Assembly: GCA_017848855.1 (NCBI GenBank)
Contig: JAFIHF010000008.1
Location: 1-64,000 of the forward strand
From: Rhodanobacter denitrificans
GTDB lineage: Bacteria > Pseudomonadota > Gammaproteobacteria > Xanthomonadales > Rhodanobacteraceae
Direction of reading: 5' to 3'
DNA: 64,000 bases
Shown here piece after piece: positions 1 to 9,694 of the stretch (positions within the stretch are counted from its first letter, which is position 1; each line of letters begins with the position of its first letter). A program made the translations under genes and the position numbers. The notes under the pieces were generated by a model, which saw nothing but the letters and a program-made list of their open reading frames with translations, was not told the origin of the DNA and made no database searches.

Positions 1-1
1 C

Positions 2-190
<189 letters not shown>

Positions 191-197
191 GCCCCGT

Positions 198-225
198 GCA
201 ACGGGCCGGCATGCCGGCCCGTTGC
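198..225 (+). terminator. Hairpin after tuf
   Basis: A perfect 28-base palindrome (14-bp arms, GC rich) starts 8 bases after the tuf stop. It lacks a clear T-run, so it may be a weak or Rho-assisted terminator, or a 3'-end stabiliser. The position suits the end of the tuf transcript. Confidence 0.6.
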
Positions 226-264
226 CTGTCCAGGCGGGGAGTTCCGGCGCATCGCGCGGAGCTC

Positions 265-293
265 TTCACTTGGCGAAGATTTGCCGCTATACT
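265..293 (+). promoter_or_regulatory. Candidate sigma-70 promoter of the S10 operon
   Basis: TTCACT (265-270) and TATACT (288-293) are separated by 17 bases, a good fit to the sigma-70 -35/-10 pattern. It lies in the tuf-rpsJ gap and would give a leader of about 295 bases before rpsJ. Pattern match only; no start site is known. Confidence 0.55.
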
Positions 294-448
294 TTGCAGC
301 TCACTTGCCGGGCAGACGTGATTTCTGACCGGCTCACCGCGAAATGAGGCGCAGGACGTGCTTCGAGTTCGCCGGCCGTGGACGGCCATCGCATTCGGCG
401 TGGTTCCGGGTTCGTCCCGTTGCAACGCCAACTGCGCAGCAGGATTTG

Positions 449-485
449 CGCCAGGCGAGCCGATTCGTGCTCGCTTGGCGTTTTT
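449..485 (+). terminator. Terminator-like hairpin in the rpsJ leader (possible attenuator)
   Basis: CGCCAGGCGAGC (449-460) pairs with GCTCGCTTGGCG (469-480), a 12-bp stem with one G-U, an 8-base loop and then TTTTT (481-485). This has the form of an intrinsic terminator, yet lies between the candidate promoter and rpsJ. Attenuation of the S10 leader by L4 is known in E. coli, and this could serve a similar role. The rest of 191-596 holds the tuf hairpin and the promoter and no gene. Confidence 0.55.
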
Positions 486-596
486 CAGGTTGGGGTTGTG
501 CCTTGGCATGGTCCCGATGGTTCCAGAGAGCAGTGCGATGCGGTGAGAAGCCGCCTCGTTGTGCATTCAAGTTCTTTTGATAACAGGACACGGTTT

Positions 597-908
597 ATGG
601 CGAACCAGAAGATTCGCATCCGGCTCAAGGCGTTCGATCATCGCCTGATCGACCGTTCGGCCAGCGAGATCGTCGAGACGGCCAAGCGCACCGGCGCCAC
701 GGTGCTGGGCCCGATCCCGCTCCCGACCAAGATCGAGCGCTACACCATTCTGGTGTCGCCGCACGTCGACAAAGATGCCCGCGACCAGTACGAGACCCGT
801 ACCCACAAGCGCGTGCTCGACATCGTCGATCCCAACGACAAGACCGTGGACGCGCTCATGAAGCTTGATCTCGCCGCTGGCGTCGATGTTCAGATCAAGC
901 TCGGTTGA
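597..908 (+). CDS. rpsJ: 30S ribosomal protein S10
   Basis: 103 residues, the usual S10 length, starting [16 protein letters not shown]10 sits in the 30S head, and the same protein binds NusB in transcription antitermination (nusB is at 36352). The ATG is chosen because AGGA (585-588) is 8 bases upstream; longer readings run into the leader and show no S10 similarity. First gene of the S10 operon; rplC follows after 20 bases. Confidence 0.98.
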   Translation: MANQKIRIRLKAFDHRLIDRSASEIVETAKRTGATVLGPIPLPTKIERYTILVSPHVDKDARDQYETRTHKRVLDIVDPNDKTVDALMKLDLAAGVDVQIKLG

Positions 909-928
909 GCGACAGACAGGATACGAAC

Positions 929-1570
929 ATGAGTATCGGACTGGTAGGCCGCAAGTGCGGCATGAGCCGGCTCTTCACTGAAGACGGACGCTCGATTCCG
1001 GTGACGCTGATTGAAGCGACCCCGAACCGCGTCACCCAGCTGAAGACGGAAGACAACGATGGCTACAGCGCGGTGCAGGTCGCGGCGGGCGTGAAGCGCG
1101 CCAGTCTGCTGACGGCGCCGCTGAAGGGCCACTACGCGAAGGCCAAGGTCGAGCCGGGCCGCGGCCTGTGGGAATTCCGCGTGTCCGCGGACGACCTCGG
1201 CAAGTACAGCGTGGGCGCGGAGATCAAGGCGGACGAGATCTTCTCGGTCGGCCAGATCGTCGACGTCGCCGGCGTCTCGAAGGGCAAGGGCTTCCAGGGC
1301 ACCATCAAGCGCTGGAACTTCAAGATGGGTGATGCGACGCACGGCAACTCGCTGTCGCACCGCGCGCCGGGTTCGATCGGCCAGCGCCAGACGCCGGGTC
1401 GTGTGTTCCCGGGCAAGAAGATGGCCGGCCAGATGGGCAACGTGAACCGTACCCAGCAGGGTCTGGAAGTGGTCAAGGTCGACGCCGAGCGTCATCTGAT
1501 CGCGGTGAAGGGCGCTGTCCCCGGTGCGACCGGCGGCGACGTCGTGATCCGTCCGACCACCAAGGGTTGA
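929..1570 (+). CDS. rplC: 50S ribosomal protein L3
   Basis: 213 residues starting [21 protein letters not shown]3 is an early assembly protein near the peptidyl transferase centre. The loop segment [20 protein letters not shown], with the glutamine methylated by PrmB in E. coli, is present. ACAGG lies 8 bases upstream. An upstream ATG at 905 would add 8 residues not shared by the family and overlaps the rpsJ stop. Confidence 0.98.
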   Translation: MSIGLVGRKCGMSRLFTEDGRSIPVTLIEATPNRVTQLKTEDNDGYSAVQVAAGVKRASLLTAPLKGHYAKAKVEPGRGLWEFRVSADDLGKYSVGAEIKADEIFSVGQIVDVAGVSKGKGFQGTIKRWNFKMGDATHGNSLSHRAPGSIGQRQTPGRVFPGKKMAGQMGNVNRTQQGLEVVKVDAERHLIAVKGAVPGATGGDVVIRPTTKG

Positions 1571-1581
1571 GGAGAGACGCC

Positions 1582-2184
1582 ATGGAACTGAATGTCATTG
1601 GCGCCAAGCCGCTCAGCGTGTCGGACGAAGTGTTCGGCGGTGAGTTCAAGCAGGCCCTGATCCACCAGGTGGTGGTTGCGTACCAGGCCGGCGCCCGCGC
1701 CGGCACCAAGGCGCAGCTGTCGCGTGGCGAGCTGTCGGGCACCACCAAGAAGTTCAAGAAGCAGAAGGGCGGCGGCGCCCGTCACGGCGATTACCGCGCC
1801 CCGATCTTCGTGGGCGGCGGCGTGACCTTTGCCGCGAAGCCGCGCAGCTACGAGCAGAAGGTCAACCGCAAGGCCTACCGCGTGGCGATCCGCTCGATCC
1901 TGTCCGAGCTGAACCGCCAGGGCCGTATCAAGGTGGTCGAGAGCTTCGGCGTCGACCAGCCCAAGACCAAGGCGATGGTCGCCAAGCTCAAGGAGCTCGA
2001 GGTGTCCGGCCGCGTGCTGCTGGTTTCCGAGGATGCCAGCGAGGCGCTGTACCTGGCCGCGCGCAACATCCCCTACCTGCACGTGGTGGACGTGATGGCG
2101 TTGAACCCGGTCAGCCTGGTCGGTTCCGACCACATCGTCATGACCGTCGACGCCGTGAAGAAGATCGAGGAGTGGCTGGCATGA
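1582..2184 (+). CDS. rplD: 50S ribosomal protein L4
   Basis: 200 residues, the usual L4 length, beginning [13 protein letters not shown]. The tunnel loop, with [18 protein letters not shown], is intact. L4 lines the exit tunnel and in E. coli represses its own operon through the S10 leader, which makes the leader hairpin at 449-485 relevant. GAGGAGAGA precedes the ATG. The last bases overlap the rplW start as ATGA (2181-2184). Confidence 0.98.
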   Translation: MELNVIGAKPLSVSDEVFGGEFKQALIHQVVVAYQAGARAGTKAQLSRGELSGTTKKFKKQKGGGARHGDYRAPIFVGGGVTFAAKPRSYEQKVNRKAYRVAIRSILSELNRQGRIKVVESFGVDQPKTKAMVAKLKELEVSGRVLLVSEDASEALYLAARNIPYLHVVDVMALNPVSLVGSDHIVMTVDAVKKIEEWLA

Positions 2185-2474
2185 GCAACGAACGCATTCT
2201 CGACACGCTGCGCGCGCCGCACATCTCCGAGAAGTCGGCTCGCGTCGGCGAGCACAACCAGTACGTATTCGTGGTGGCCCCCGAGGCGACCAAGGCCGAT
2301 GTCCGCGCGGCGGTGGAGCAGATGTTCGACGTCAAGGTCGAGCAGGTGAACCTCGTCAACAGCAAGGGCAAGGTCAAGTCCTTCCGTTTCCGCGCTGGCA
2401 GCCGCCAGGGCAAGCGCAAGGCTTATGTGCGCCTCGCCGATGGCCAGACCATCGACGTGTCGGCCAAGGCCTGA
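2181..2474 (+). CDS. rplW: 50S ribosomal protein L23
   Basis: 97 residues starting [20 protein letters not shown]23 lies at the exit tunnel mouth and docks trigger factor and SRP. The ATG overlaps the rplD stop by 4 bases, which suggests translational coupling. An in-frame GTG at 2172 is possible but lies inside rplD and adds nothing conserved. Confidence 0.97.
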   Translation: MSNERILDTLRAPHISEKSARVGEHNQYVFVVAPEATKADVRAAVEQMFDVKVEQVNLVNSKGKVKSFRFRAGSRQGKRKAYVRLADGQTIDVSAKA

Positions 2475-2491
2475 GCCAGGAGTTCTTCGAG

Positions 2492-3313
2492 ATGGCACTA
2501 ATCACCCACAAGCCGACCTCGCCGGGTCGCCGCGACGCGGTCAGCGTCCGCACGGAAGGCCTGCACAAGGGCGCGCCGCACGCGGCGTTGACCGAGGCGC
2601 AGTCCAAGACCGGCGGTCGCAACCACTTCGGCCGCATCACCACGCGTCATCGCGGCGGCGGTCACAAGCAGCATTACCGCATCATCGACTTCAAGCGCGA
2701 CAAGGAAGGCATCGCCGCCAAGGTCGAGCGCATCGAGTACGACCCGAACCGCACCGCGCACATCGCGCTGCTGTGCTACGCCGACGGCGAGCGCCGCTAC
2801 ATCATCGCGCCGAAGGGCGTGCAGGTGGGTGACCGCCTGCTGTCCGGCCACGACGCGCCGATCAAGGCCGGCAACTGCCTGCAGCTGCGCTCGATCCCGG
2901 TGGGTTCGACGATCCACTGCATCGAGATGAAGCCCGGCAAGGGCGCGCAGATCGCCCGCAGCGCCGGTGCCTCGGTGCAGCTGGTGGCGCGCGAGTCCGG
3001 CTACGCCACCCTGCGCCTGCGCTCCGGCGAAATGCGCCGCGTGCCGGTCGAGTGCCGCGCCACCATCGGCGAAGTCGGCAACGGCGAGCACAGCCTGAAG
3101 AAGCTCGGCAAGGCCGGCGCCAAGCGCTGGCTGGGTATCCGCCCGACCGTGCGCGGCGTGGTGATGAACCCGGTCGACCATCCGCACGGCGGTGGTGAAG
3201 GCCGTACCTCCGGCGGCCGTCATCCGGTCAGCCCGTGGGGCACGCCGACCAAGGGTTACAAGACCCGCAACAACAAGCGCACGCAGCAGTTCATCGTGCG
3301 TCGCCGCAAGTAA
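2492..3313 (+). CDS. rplB: 50S ribosomal protein L2
   Basis: 273 residues, the normal length, starting [18 protein letters not shown]2 is required for subunit joining and peptidyl transfer. The conserved C-terminal [19 protein letters not shown], with the essential histidine, is present, as is the basic tail ending IVRRRK. CAGGAG (2478-2483) precedes the start. Confidence 0.98.
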   Translation: MALITHKPTSPGRRDAVSVRTEGLHKGAPHAALTEAQSKTGGRNHFGRITTRHRGGGHKQHYRIIDFKRDKEGIAAKVERIEYDPNRTAHIALLCYADGERRYIIAPKGVQVGDRLLSGHDAPIKAGNCLQLRSIPVGSTIHCIEMKPGKGAQIARSAGASVQLVARESGYATLRLRSGEMRRVPVECRATIGEVGNGEHSLKKLGKAGAKRWLGIRPTVRGVVMNPVDHPHGGGEGRTSGGRHPVSPWGTPTKGYKTRNNKRTQQFIVRRRK

Positions 3314-3325
3314 CAGGAACCCGAC

Positions 3326-3598
3326 ATGCCACGCTCTCTGAAGAAAGGTCCGTTCGTCGACCTTCACCTCGCCAAGAAGGTGGAAGCCGCGGTTTCCGCC
3401 AACAACAAGCGTCCGATCAAGACCTGGTCGCGCCGCTCGATGATCCTGCCCGAAATGGTGGGCCTGACCATCGCCATCCACAACGGCCGCCAGCACGTGC
3501 CGGTGCTCGTCAACGAGAACATGGTCGGGCACAAGCTCGGCGAGTTCGCGGTGACCCGCACCTTCAAGGGCCACGTCGGCGACAAGAAGGGCAAGTGA
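3326..3598 (+). CDS. rpsS: 30S ribosomal protein S19
   Basis: 90 residues beginning [16 protein letters not shown]19 is in the 30S head and contacts S13 and the A-site finger. The conserved [14 protein letters not shown] and [15 protein letters not shown] segments are present. The stop overlaps the rplV start (TGATG, 3596-3600), suggesting coupling. Confidence 0.98.
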   Translation: MPRSLKKGPFVDLHLAKKVEAAVSANNKRPIKTWSRRSMILPEMVGLTIAIHNGRQHVPVLVNENMVGHKLGEFAVTRTFKGHVGDKKGK

Positions 3599-3933
3599 TG
3601 AGCACCGAAGCCAAAGCGATCCTGCGCAGCGCCCGCATCTCGGCGCAGAAGGCACGCCTGGTGGCCGACCTGGTCCGCGGCATGCCCGTGGGCCGGGCCA
3701 GCGACGTGCTCGCCTACACCAACAAGAAGGCCGCGCACCTTGTCCGCAAGGTGCTGCTGTCGGCCGTCGCCAATGCCGAGAACAACCTCGGCGCCGATGT
3801 CGACGAGCTGAAGGTCGCGCGCATCTTCGTGGACGAAGGTCCCGCGATGAAGCGCATGTATGCCCGGGCCAAGGGCCGCGGTTCCCGCATCCTGAAGCGC
3901 ACCAGCCACATCACCGTGGTCGTCGGCGAGTAA
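3598..3933 (+). CDS. rplV: 50S ribosomal protein L22
   Basis: 111 residues starting [22 protein letters not shown]22 has a beta-hairpin reaching into the exit tunnel; the hairpin tip region, with [19 protein letters not shown], is present (macrolide-resistance changes occur here in other species). The ATG shares one base with the rpsS stop. Confidence 0.97.
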   Translation: MSTEAKAILRSARISAQKARLVADLVRGMPVGRASDVLAYTNKKAAHLVRKVLLSAVANAENNLGADVDELKVARIFVDEGPAMKRMYARAKGRGSRILKRTSHITVVVGE

Positions 3934-3946
3934 GAGGAAGAAGACG

Positions 3947-4708
3947 ATGGGTCACAAAGTTCATCCCACCGGCATCCGCCTCGGCATCGCCAAGGACTGG
4001 AACGCCAAGTGGTACGCCAACAAGGGCGACTACGCGAAGTATCTCGTGGCGGACATCAAGGTCCGCGAGATGCTGAAGAAGAAGCTGGCCGCCGCCGGCA
4101 TCTCGAAGATCCAGATCGAGCGTCCGGCCAAGACCGCGCGCGTGACGATCCACACCGCCCGCCCGGGCGTGGTGATCGGCAAGAAGGGTGAGGACATCGA
4201 GAAGCTGCGCAAGGAAGTCTCCGACCTGATGGGCGTGCCCACGCACATCAACGTCAACGAAGTGCGCAAGCCCGAGCTGGACGCCCAGCTGGTGGCCGAG
4301 TCGATCGCACAGCAGCTGGAGCGCCGCATCATGTTCCGCCGCGCGATGAAGCGCTCGGTGGGCAACGCGATGCGCCTGGGCGCGCTGGGCATCAAGATCA
4401 ACGTGTCCGGCCGCCTGAACGGCGCCGAGATCGCCCGTTCCGAGTGGGCCCGCGAAGGCCGCGTGCCGCTGCACACCCTGCGTGCGGACATCGACTACGG
4501 CTTCGCCGAGGCGAGCACCACCTACGGCATCATCGGCATCAAGGTGTGGGTCTACAAGGGCGAGATCTTCGACGTGGCCCAGATCGGCCAGGAACCGAAG
4601 GACGAGTCCCCGGCGCCGTCGCGCCGCGAGGGCGGCGAAGGCCGTCGTGACCGCGAATCGCGTCGTGACCGTGACGGCGAAGGCCGTCGCGAGCGCGCGG
4701 CGAAGTAA
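3947..4708 (+). CDS. rpsC: 30S ribosomal protein S3 with charged tail
   Basis: 253 residues; the usual 210-235-residue core ends near VAQIGQEP. The N-terminal [14 protein letters not shown] and the KH domain loop [11 protein letters not shown] are clear. S3 lines the mRNA entry tunnel and takes part in helicase activity. After the core is a roughly 40-residue tail rich in Arg, Glu and Asp, made of near repeats ([19 protein letters not shown]). GAGGAAGAAG precedes the ATG. Confidence 0.97.
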   Translation: MGHKVHPTGIRLGIAKDWNAKWYANKGDYAKYLVADIKVREMLKKKLAAAGISKIQIERPAKTARVTIHTARPGVVIGKKGEDIEKLRKEVSDLMGVPTHINVNEVRKPELDAQLVAESIAQQLERRIMFRRAMKRSVGNAMRLGALGIKINVSGRLNGAEIARSEWAREGRVPLHTLRADIDYGFAEASTTYGIIGIKVWVYKGEIFDVAQIGQEPKDESPAPSRREGGEGRRDRESRRDRDGEGRRERAAK

Positions 4709-4719
4709 GGAGAGTTGCC

Positions 4720-5133
4720 ATGCTGCAACCCAAGCGAACCAAGTACCGCAAGCAGTTCAAAGGCCGCAACGACGGTCTGGCGCAGTGCGCCAACCTCGTC
4801 AGCTTCGGCGAATTCGGCCTGAAGGCGACCACCCACGGCGCGCTCACCGCGCGCCAGATCGAGGCCGGCCGCCGTTGCATCACCCGCTTCGTCAAGCGCG
4901 GCGGCAAGCTGTGGATCCGCGTGTTCCCGGACAAGCCGATCACCAAGAAGCCGATCGAAGTGCGTATGGGCGCCGGCAAGGGCGGCGTGGAGTTCTGGGT
5001 CGCCCCGATCCAGCCCGGCCGCATGCTGTATGAAATCGAGGGCATCGACGAGGCTTCGGCGCGCGAGGCGTTCCGCCTGGCGGCGGCCAAGCTCTCGGTG
5101 CAGACCCAGTTCGTGACCCGGGCGGTGATGTGA
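4720..5133 (+). CDS. rplP: 50S ribosomal protein L16
   Basis: 137 residues starting [20 protein letters not shown]16 helps place the A-site tRNA. The segment [19 protein letters not shown] is conserved and includes the arginine hydroxylated by RoxA in E. coli. AAGGAGAG precedes the ATG; rpmC begins one base after the stop. Confidence 0.98.
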   Translation: MLQPKRTKYRKQFKGRNDGLAQCANLVSFGEFGLKATTHGALTARQIEAGRRCITRFVKRGGKLWIRVFPDKPITKKPIEVRMGAGKGGVEFWVAPIQPGRMLYEIEGIDEASAREAFRLAAAKLSVQTQFVTRAVM

Positions 5134-5134
5134 T

Positions 5135-5320
5135 ATGGCCATCAAAGATCTGACCACCAAGTCGGCCGACGAGCTCAAGCAGCACCTGCTGGATCTGCGC
5201 AAGGAGCAGTTCAACCTGCGCATGCAGAAGGGTGCCGGCCAGCTCAGCCAGCCGCATCAGCTGCGCCGCGTTCGGCGCGACATCGCCCGCACGAAGTTCG
5301 TGCTTGGCGCGAAGAAGTAA
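5135..5320 (+). CDS. rpmC: 50S ribosomal protein L29
   Basis: 61 residues, a normal L29 length, [21 protein letters not shown] small two-helix protein near the exit tunnel that contacts trigger factor and SRP. The conserved [11 protein letters not shown] and [11 protein letters not shown] segments are present. It begins directly after rplP, so translation is likely coupled. Confidence 0.97.
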   Translation: MAIKDLTTKSADELKQHLLDLRKEQFNLRMQKGAGQLSQPHQLRRVRRDIARTKFVLGAKK

Positions 5321-5332
5321 GGGAGCGCCGAG

Positions 5333-5608
5333 ATGAGCGACAACCAGAACACCGCTGCCAAGAGCGGGGCGCGCACCCTCGAGGGCCGCGTCATCAGCAA
5401 CAAGATGGACAAGACGGTCACCGTCCTGATCGAGCGCCAGGTGCAGCACGGCCTGCTGGGCAAGATCGTGCGCCGGTCGACCAAGCTGCACGCGCAGGAC
5501 GACCTCGGCGCGAACGAGGGCGACCTGGTGCGCATTGCCGAGTGCCGTCCGCTGTCCAAGACCAAGCATCACCGCGTGGTCGAAATCGTCACCCGCGCGG
5601 CCGTCTAA
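5333..5608 (+). CDS. rpsQ: 30S ribosomal protein S17
   Basis: 91 residues. After a short variable N-terminus the family core begins with [20 protein letters not shown] and continues to [18 protein letters not shown]17 is a primary 16S rRNA binder with an OB fold. GGGAG lies 8 bases before the ATG. Confidence 0.97.
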   Translation: MSDNQNTAAKSGARTLEGRVISNKMDKTVTVLIERQVQHGLLGKIVRRSTKLHAQDDLGANEGDLVRIAECRPLSKTKHHRVVEIVTRAAV

Positions 5609-5623
5609 GAGGAGGGTGCAGAC

Positions 5624-5992
5624 ATGATCCAGATGCAAAGCACGCTCTCCGCGGCGGACAACAGCGGCGCCAAGGAACTGATGTGCATCAAGGTGCTCGG
5701 CGGCTCCAAGCGCCGTTACGCCGCGATCGGTGACGTGATCAAGGTCACCGTGAAGGATGCCATCCCGCGCGGCAAGGTGAAGAAGGGCGAGGTGTACAAT
5801 GCCGTGGTGGTGCGTACCGCCAAGGGCGTGCGCCGTCCCGATGGCTCGCTGATCCGTTTCGACGGCAATGCAGCGGTGCTCCTCAACAACAAGCTCGAGC
5901 CGATCGGCACCCGTATCTTCGGGCCGGTCACCCGCGAGCTGCGCAGCGAGAAGTTCATGAAGATCGTCTCGCTCGCGCCCGAAGTGCTCTGA
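5624..5992 (+). CDS. rplN: 50S ribosomal protein L14
   Basis: 122 residues, the standard length, [22 protein letters not shown]14 forms an intersubunit bridge and is the docking site of the silencing factor RsfS. Conserved [20 protein letters not shown] and [13 protein letters not shown] are present. GAGGAGGG precedes the start, opening the spc part of the cluster. Confidence 0.98.
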   Translation: MIQMQSTLSAADNSGAKELMCIKVLGGSKRRYAAIGDVIKVTVKDAIPRGKVKKGEVYNAVVVRTAKGVRRPDGSLIRFDGNAAVLLNNKLEPIGTRIFGPVTRELRSEKFMKIVSLAPEVL

Positions 5993-6006
5993 GCGGAGTC
6001 CTGAAC

Positions 6007-6321
6007 ATGAACCGTATCCGCAAGGGTGATCAGGTCCTCGTGATCACCGGCAAGAACAAGGGTCAGCGCGGCGATGTGCTGCGCGTCGATGGCGACCGTG
6101 TGTACGTCTCCAACGTGAACCTGGTCAAGCGCCACACCAAGCCGAACCCGCAGGCCAACCAGGCCGGCGGCATCGTCGAGCGTGAGGCCTCGATCCATCT
6201 CTCCAATGTGCAGCTGTTCAACCCCGCCACGAACAAGGGTGAACGCGTGGGCACCAAGACGCTCGCTGATGGGCGCAAGGTCCGCGTGTTCCGTTCGACT
6301 GGCGAGGTCGTGGACGCGTAA
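6007..6321 (+). CDS. rplX: 50S ribosomal protein L24
   Basis: 104 residues, [20 protein letters not shown], with the KOW motif at residues 5-35. L24 starts 50S assembly. The typical [11 protein letters not shown] and [18 protein letters not shown] segments follow. Fourteen bases after rplN, in the usual order. Confidence 0.98.
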   Translation: MNRIRKGDQVLVITGKNKGQRGDVLRVDGDRVYVSNVNLVKRHTKPNPQANQAGGIVEREASIHLSNVQLFNPATNKGERVGTKTLADGRKVRVFRSTGEVVDA

Positions 6322-6332
6322 GGATTAATGAC

Positions 6333-6872
6333 ATGACGCGCCTTGAGACGTTTTACAAAGAGCAGGTAGTGCCGAAGCTCACCGAGAAGTTCGGCTACCA
6401 GAACGTGATGCAGGTTCCCCGCATCACCAAGATCACGCTGAACATGGGCGTGGGCGAAGCCGCGGGCAACAAGAAGATCCTCGAGAACGCCGTGGCCGAC
6501 ATGGCGAAGATCTCGGGCCAGAAGCCGATCACGACCAAGGCGCGCGTTTCCGTGGCCTCGTTCAAGATCCGCGACGGCTGGCCGATCGGCTGCAAGGTCA
6601 CCCTGCGCCGCGCCCAGATGTTCGAGTTCCTGGACCGCCTGATCAACATCTCGCTGCCCCGCGTCCGCGACTTCCGCGGCGTGTCGGGTCGCGCCTTCGA
6701 TGGCCGTGGCAACTTCAACTTCGGCATCAAGGAACAGATCATCTTCCCGGAAATCGACTTCGACGCGATCGACGCGATGCGCGGCATGGACATCGCCATC
6801 ACCACGACCGCGAAGACCGACGCCGAGGCCAAGGCGCTGCTGGAAGCGTTCAACTTCCCGTTCCGCAACTAA
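6333..6872 (+). CDS. rplE: 50S ribosomal protein L5
   Basis: 179 residues starting [21 protein letters not shown]5 binds 5S rRNA and the P-site tRNA. The conserved [17 protein letters not shown] and the C-terminal [16 protein letters not shown] are present. A 71-base spacer with small hairpins separates it from rpsN. Confidence 0.98.
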   Translation: MTRLETFYKEQVVPKLTEKFGYQNVMQVPRITKITLNMGVGEAAGNKKILENAVADMAKISGQKPITTKARVSVASFKIRDGWPIGCKVTLRRAQMFEFLDRLINISLPRVRDFRGVSGRAFDGRGNFNFGIKEQIIFPEIDFDAIDAMRGMDIAITTTAKTDAEAKALLEAFNFPFRN

Positions 6873-6895
6873 ACCAAGCGATCATCCGTGATCGG

Positions 6896-6926
6896 GAAAA
6901 ACCGGCCATCCGTGGCCGGACTTTTC
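6896..6926 (+). repeat. GGCCATCCGTGGCC hairpin in the rplE-rpsN spacer
   Basis: CCGGCCA, TCCG and TGGCCGG form a short strong hairpin, flanked by an A-run upstream and a TTTT downstream. It follows a smaller GATCATCCGTGATC hairpin. The pattern matches the spacers before rplR and rplQ. It could be a partial terminator or an RNA-processing site; it is not a strong terminator. Confidence 0.45.
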
Positions 6927-6943
6927 AAAGAGAGCATTTACAC

Positions 6944-7249
6944 ATGGCAAAGACCTCGATGGTCAACCGCGACATCAAGCGGACCAAGCTCGTCAAGAAG
7001 TACGCCGCCAAGCGCGCCGAACTGAAGGCGATCGTGCTGAGCGCCACCGCCTCCTACGAGGAGAAGATGGAAGCGCAGGGCAAGCTGCAGAAGCTGCCGC
7101 GCGACGCCAGCCCGACCCGCCAGCGCACCCGCTGCGCGCTGACCGGCCGTCCGCGCGCCGTGTACGCCAAGTTCAACCTCGGCCGCAACAAGCTGCGCGA
7201 AGCCACCATGCGCGGCGACGTGCCGGGCCTGCGCAAGGCCAGCTGGTAA
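6944..7249 (+). CDS. rpsN: 30S ribosomal protein S14 (zinc-free type)
   Basis: 101 residues, [20 protein letters not shown]. The length and lack of the CxxC pairs of the zinc form identify the long cysteine-poor S14 type. [20 protein letters not shown] is the conserved core. S14 is a 30S head protein. Its start follows AGAGAG about 10 bases upstream. Confidence 0.97.
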   Translation: MAKTSMVNRDIKRTKLVKKYAAKRAELKAIVLSATASYEEKMEAQGKLQKLPRDASPTRQRTRCALTGRPRAVYAKFNLGRNKLREATMRGDVPGLRKASW

Positions 7250-7257
7250 CGATCCAC

Positions 7258-7283
7258 CACCCGCCCCGCTGCCGGGGCGGGTG
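7258..7283 (+). terminator. GC-rich hairpin after rpsN
   Basis: A perfect 11-bp stem (7258-7268 with 7273-7283) and a CTGC loop lie 9 bases after the rpsN stop, with no T-run. It may slow or partly end transcription before the internal promoter candidate at 7331-7360. Confidence 0.4.
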
Positions 7284-7330
7284 ATCCGGCGGCGCCGCGG
7301 CGCCGTCAACGCTGCGATTTCGCAACGGTA

Positions 7331-7360
7331 TTCGCCAAACACCGGCAAAGCTGATACAAT
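7331..7360 (+). promoter_or_regulatory. Candidate internal promoter before rpsH
   Basis: A good -10 (TACAAT, 7355-7360) preceded by TGA has a weak -35 (TTCGCC, 7331-7336) at 18 bases. It lies in a 208-base spacer that begins with a hairpin, so rpsH onward may have its own promoter. Pattern only. Confidence 0.4.
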
Positions 7361-7457
7361 TGTCGGTCTGCGCAAGGCAGGCCGGCGCCGTGTCGGCATC
7401 ACAATCTAGAAGATTTCCGGTCTTATCGGATATCGGTGCACTCTGAAGGATGTTTTC

Positions 7458-7853
7458 ATGAGCATGACTGATCCCATCGCCGACATGTTCACGCGTGTCC
7501 GCAATGCCCAGCTGATGGGCAAGCCGACGGTTCGCATGCCGTCGTCCAAGCTGAAGGTGGCGATCGCCAACCTTCTCAAGAACGAAGGCTACATTCTCGA
7601 CGCGCAGTCCTCCCAGGTGGAGGGCAAGCCGGTGCTCGAGCTGCGGCTGAAGTATTTCGAGGGCCGTCCGGCCATCGAGTCCATTTCCCGCGTCAGCCGT
7701 TCCGGCCTGCGCATCTACCGCGGCAAGGACGAACTGCCGAAGGTGCTCGGCGGTCTGGGCATCTCGATCATCTCGACGTCCGCCGGTCTGCTGACCGACG
7801 CGCAGGCCCGTGCCAAGGGCCTGGGCGGCGAAGTCATCGGCCAGGTTGCCTAA
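7458..7853 (+). CDS. rpsH: 30S ribosomal protein S8
   Basis: 131 residues, [18 protein letters not shown], close to the E. coli start. S8 is a primary binder of the 16S central domain and in E. coli is the translational repressor of the spc operon. The C-terminal [21 protein letters not shown] is conserved. The stop lies 10 bases before rplF. Confidence 0.98.
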   Translation: MSMTDPIADMFTRVRNAQLMGKPTVRMPSSKLKVAIANLLKNEGYILDAQSSQVEGKPVLELRLKYFEGRPAIESISRVSRSGLRIYRGKDELPKVLGGLGISIISTSAGLLTDAQARAKGLGGEVIGQVA

Positions 7854-7863
7854 GGAGCCGACG

Positions 7864-8391
7864 ATGTCACGTGTTGCCAAGAAGACGATCAACCTGCCCA
7901 AGGGCGTGGAGCTGAAGGCCGCGGCCGACGGCATTTCCGTGAAGGGCCCGAAGGGCACGCTGGCCACCCACGCGCTGCCCGGCGTGTCGGTGGCGGTGGA
8001 CGGCGATGCCGTCAACATCCAGCTCGCCGAGGGCGCCGACCACAAGTTCGGCGGCACCGCCCGTGCGCTGCTGGCGAACATGGTCAAGGGCGTGTCCGAG
8101 GGTTACGAGCGCAAGCTGGAGCTGGTCGGCGTGGGTTACCGCGCGTCGATGGCCGGCAAGGCGCTGAACCTGAGCCTTGGCTTCTCGCACCCGGTGGTGT
8201 TCGAGGCTCCGGCCGGCATCACCCTGGAGACCCCGTCGCAGACGGAGATCCTGATCAAGGGTGCCGACAAGCAGAGCGTGGGCCAGGTGGCCGCCAAGAT
8301 CCGCGGCTTCCGTCCGCCGGAGCCCTACAAGGGCAAGGGCGTGCGCTATGCCGGCGAGAAGATCACCCTGAAGGAAGCCAAGAAGGCCTGA
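7864..8391 (+). CDS. rplF: 50S ribosomal protein L6
   Basis: 175 residues, [19 protein letters not shown]6 lies near the sarcin-ricin loop. Conserved [20 protein letters not shown] and the C-terminal [19 protein letters not shown] are present. AGGAG precedes this ATG; an upstream in-frame start at 7810 would lie inside rpsH and adds nothing conserved. Confidence 0.98.
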   Translation: MSRVAKKTINLPKGVELKAAADGISVKGPKGTLATHALPGVSVAVDGDAVNIQLAEGADHKFGGTARALLANMVKGVSEGYERKLELVGVGYRASMAGKALNLSLGFSHPVVFEAPAGITLETPSQTEILIKGADKQSVGQVAAKIRGFRPPEPYKGKGVRYAGEKITLKEAKKA

Positions 8392-8406
8392 GTGAGTTGG
8401 TACGCA

Positions 8407-8461
8407 GTCCCTGCGTGTGAAGGCGGCCATCCATGGCCGCACACTTCAGAAGAGCAGGGAC
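8407..8461 (+). repeat. Nested hairpin spacer between rplF and rplR
   Basis: An outer 8-bp stem (GTCCCTGC at 8407, GCAGGGAC ending 8461) encloses the inner palindrome GCGGCCATCCATGGCCGC with flanking GTGTGAA/ACACTTC pairing. The inner part recurs almost unchanged before rplQ. Transcribed, it would be one long stem, perhaps an RNA-processing or stability element. Confidence 0.6.
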
Positions 8462-8503
8462 GGACAACTGACTATTGCCGATCCGCTTTCGAGGAACAGA
8501 CAG

Positions 8504-8857
8504 ATGAACAAGAACGAATCCCGCCTGCGTCGCGCCAAGTCCACGCGTTCGCACATCCGCAAGCTGGGCGTGGCGCGCCTGTCGGTGCATCGCACCGGCC
8601 AGCACATCTACGCCCAGGTGTTCGCCGCCGACGGCCAGAACGTGGTGGCGGCTGCCTCCACCGTGCAGAAGTCGGTGGCCGAGGGCCTGAAGGGCACCAA
8701 GAACCTGACCGCCGCCGCCGCGGTGGGCAAGGCCGTGGCCGAGCGCGCGCTGGCCGCCGGCGTGGAGTCGGTGGCGTTCGATCGCTCCGGCTTCCGCTAC
8801 CACGGTCGCATCAAGGCGCTGGCCGATGCGGCGCGCGAGGCCGGCCTGAAGTTCTGA
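8504..8857 (+). CDS. rplR: 50S ribosomal protein L18
   Basis: 117 residues, [20 protein letters not shown], the usual length. L18 binds 5S rRNA. The conserved [13 protein letters not shown] and [20 protein letters not shown] segments are clear. GAGGAACAGACAG precedes the ATG; upstream in-frame starts fall in the hairpin spacer. Confidence 0.98.
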   Translation: MNKNESRLRRAKSTRSHIRKLGVARLSVHRTGQHIYAQVFAADGQNVVAAASTVQKSVAEGLKGTKNLTAAAAVGKAVAERALAAGVESVAFDRSGFRYHGRIKALADAAREAGLKF

Positions 8858-8863
8858 GGGGCC

Positions 8864-8915
8864 GGGATTCGCGGAAGCGAGCTCTTTCGAATCCCGAATC
8901 CCCAATCCCGAATCC
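8864..8915 (+). repeat. GAATCCC-type repeat before rpsE
   Basis: GGGATTCG (8864-8871) is inverted at CGAATCCC (8888-8895), followed by further copies of the AATCCC unit (AATCCCC, AATCCCG). This looks like an invading intergenic repeat of the kind common in xanthomonads. It sits between two ribosomal protein genes without breaking either. Confidence 0.5.
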
Positions 8916-8990
8916 TAGTAGCACAAACAACTACAAGCGGCCCAGCCGCAAGCAAAAGTCCCGGATGGTCCGGGCACACGGAATCGAGAA

Positions 8991-9500
8991 ATGTCTTCGA
9001 ACGATCGCGAAAATTCCGACGGCCTGCTGGAAAAGCTGATTGCCGTCAACCGCGTGGCCAAGACCGTCAAAGGTGGCCGCCAGATGAGCTTCACCGCGCT
9101 GACCGTGGTCGGCGACGGCGAGGGCAAGGTCGGCTTCGGCTATGGCAAGGCGCGTGAAGTGCCGGTGGCCATCTCCAAGGCGATGGAGCGTGCCCGCCGC
9201 CAGATGGTGAGCGTCGACCTGAACAACGGCACCCTGTGGTACGCCATCAAGGCGAACCACGGCGCGGCCCGCGTCTACATGCAGCCGGCCTCCGAAGGTA
9301 CCGGCGTGATCGCCGGCGGCGCCATGCGCGCGGTGCTGGAAGTGGTGGGCGTGAAGAACGTGCTGGCCAAGGCCGTTGGTTCGCGCAACCCGATCAACCT
9401 GGTGCGCGCCACCATCAAGGGCCTGCAGGCGGTGGCTTCGCCGAAGCAGATCGCCGCCAAGCGCGGCAAGACCGTGGAAGAGGTGCTGGGCAATGGCTAA
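8991..9500 (+). CDS. rpsE: 30S ribosomal protein S5
   Basis: 169 residues with the S5 N-terminal double-stranded RNA-binding fold (residues 12-80, [21 protein letters not shown]) and C-terminal domain ([16 protein letters not shown]). S5 helps decoding fidelity. The Shine-Dalgarno is weak (a GAGA just upstream), but the start matches the family length. The stop overlaps the rpmD start. Confidence 0.97.
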   Translation: MSSNDRENSDGLLEKLIAVNRVAKTVKGGRQMSFTALTVVGDGEGKVGFGYGKAREVPVAISKAMERARRQMVSVDLNNGTLWYAIKANHGAARVYMQPASEGTGVIAGGAMRAVLEVVGVKNVLAKAVGSRNPINLVRATIKGLQAVASPKQIAAKRGKTVEEVLGNG

Positions 9501-9690
9501 GCAGAACGAAACCGCCGGCACCGTGCGCGTGCGCCTGGTGAAGGGCCTGCGCGGCGTGCAGGCGCGGCATCGTCTCAGCGTGAAGGCGCTGGGCCTGAAC
9601 AAGACCAACGACGTGCGCGAGCTGAAGGACAGCCCGCAGGTGCGTGGCCTGATCAACACGGTCTACTACCTGGTGCAGGTCGAGGAGTAA
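9493..9690 (+). CDS. rpmD: 50S ribosomal protein L30
   Basis: 65 residues, [20 protein letters not shown], with the L30 signature [20 protein letters not shown]. The ATG overlaps the end of rpsE by 8 bases, so translation is probably coupled. Longer in-frame readings lie within rpsE. Confidence 0.97.
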   Translation: MAKQNETAGTVRVRLVKGLRGVQARHRLSVKALGLNKTNDVRELKDSPQVRGLINTVYYLVQVEE

Positions 9691-9694
9691 AACC

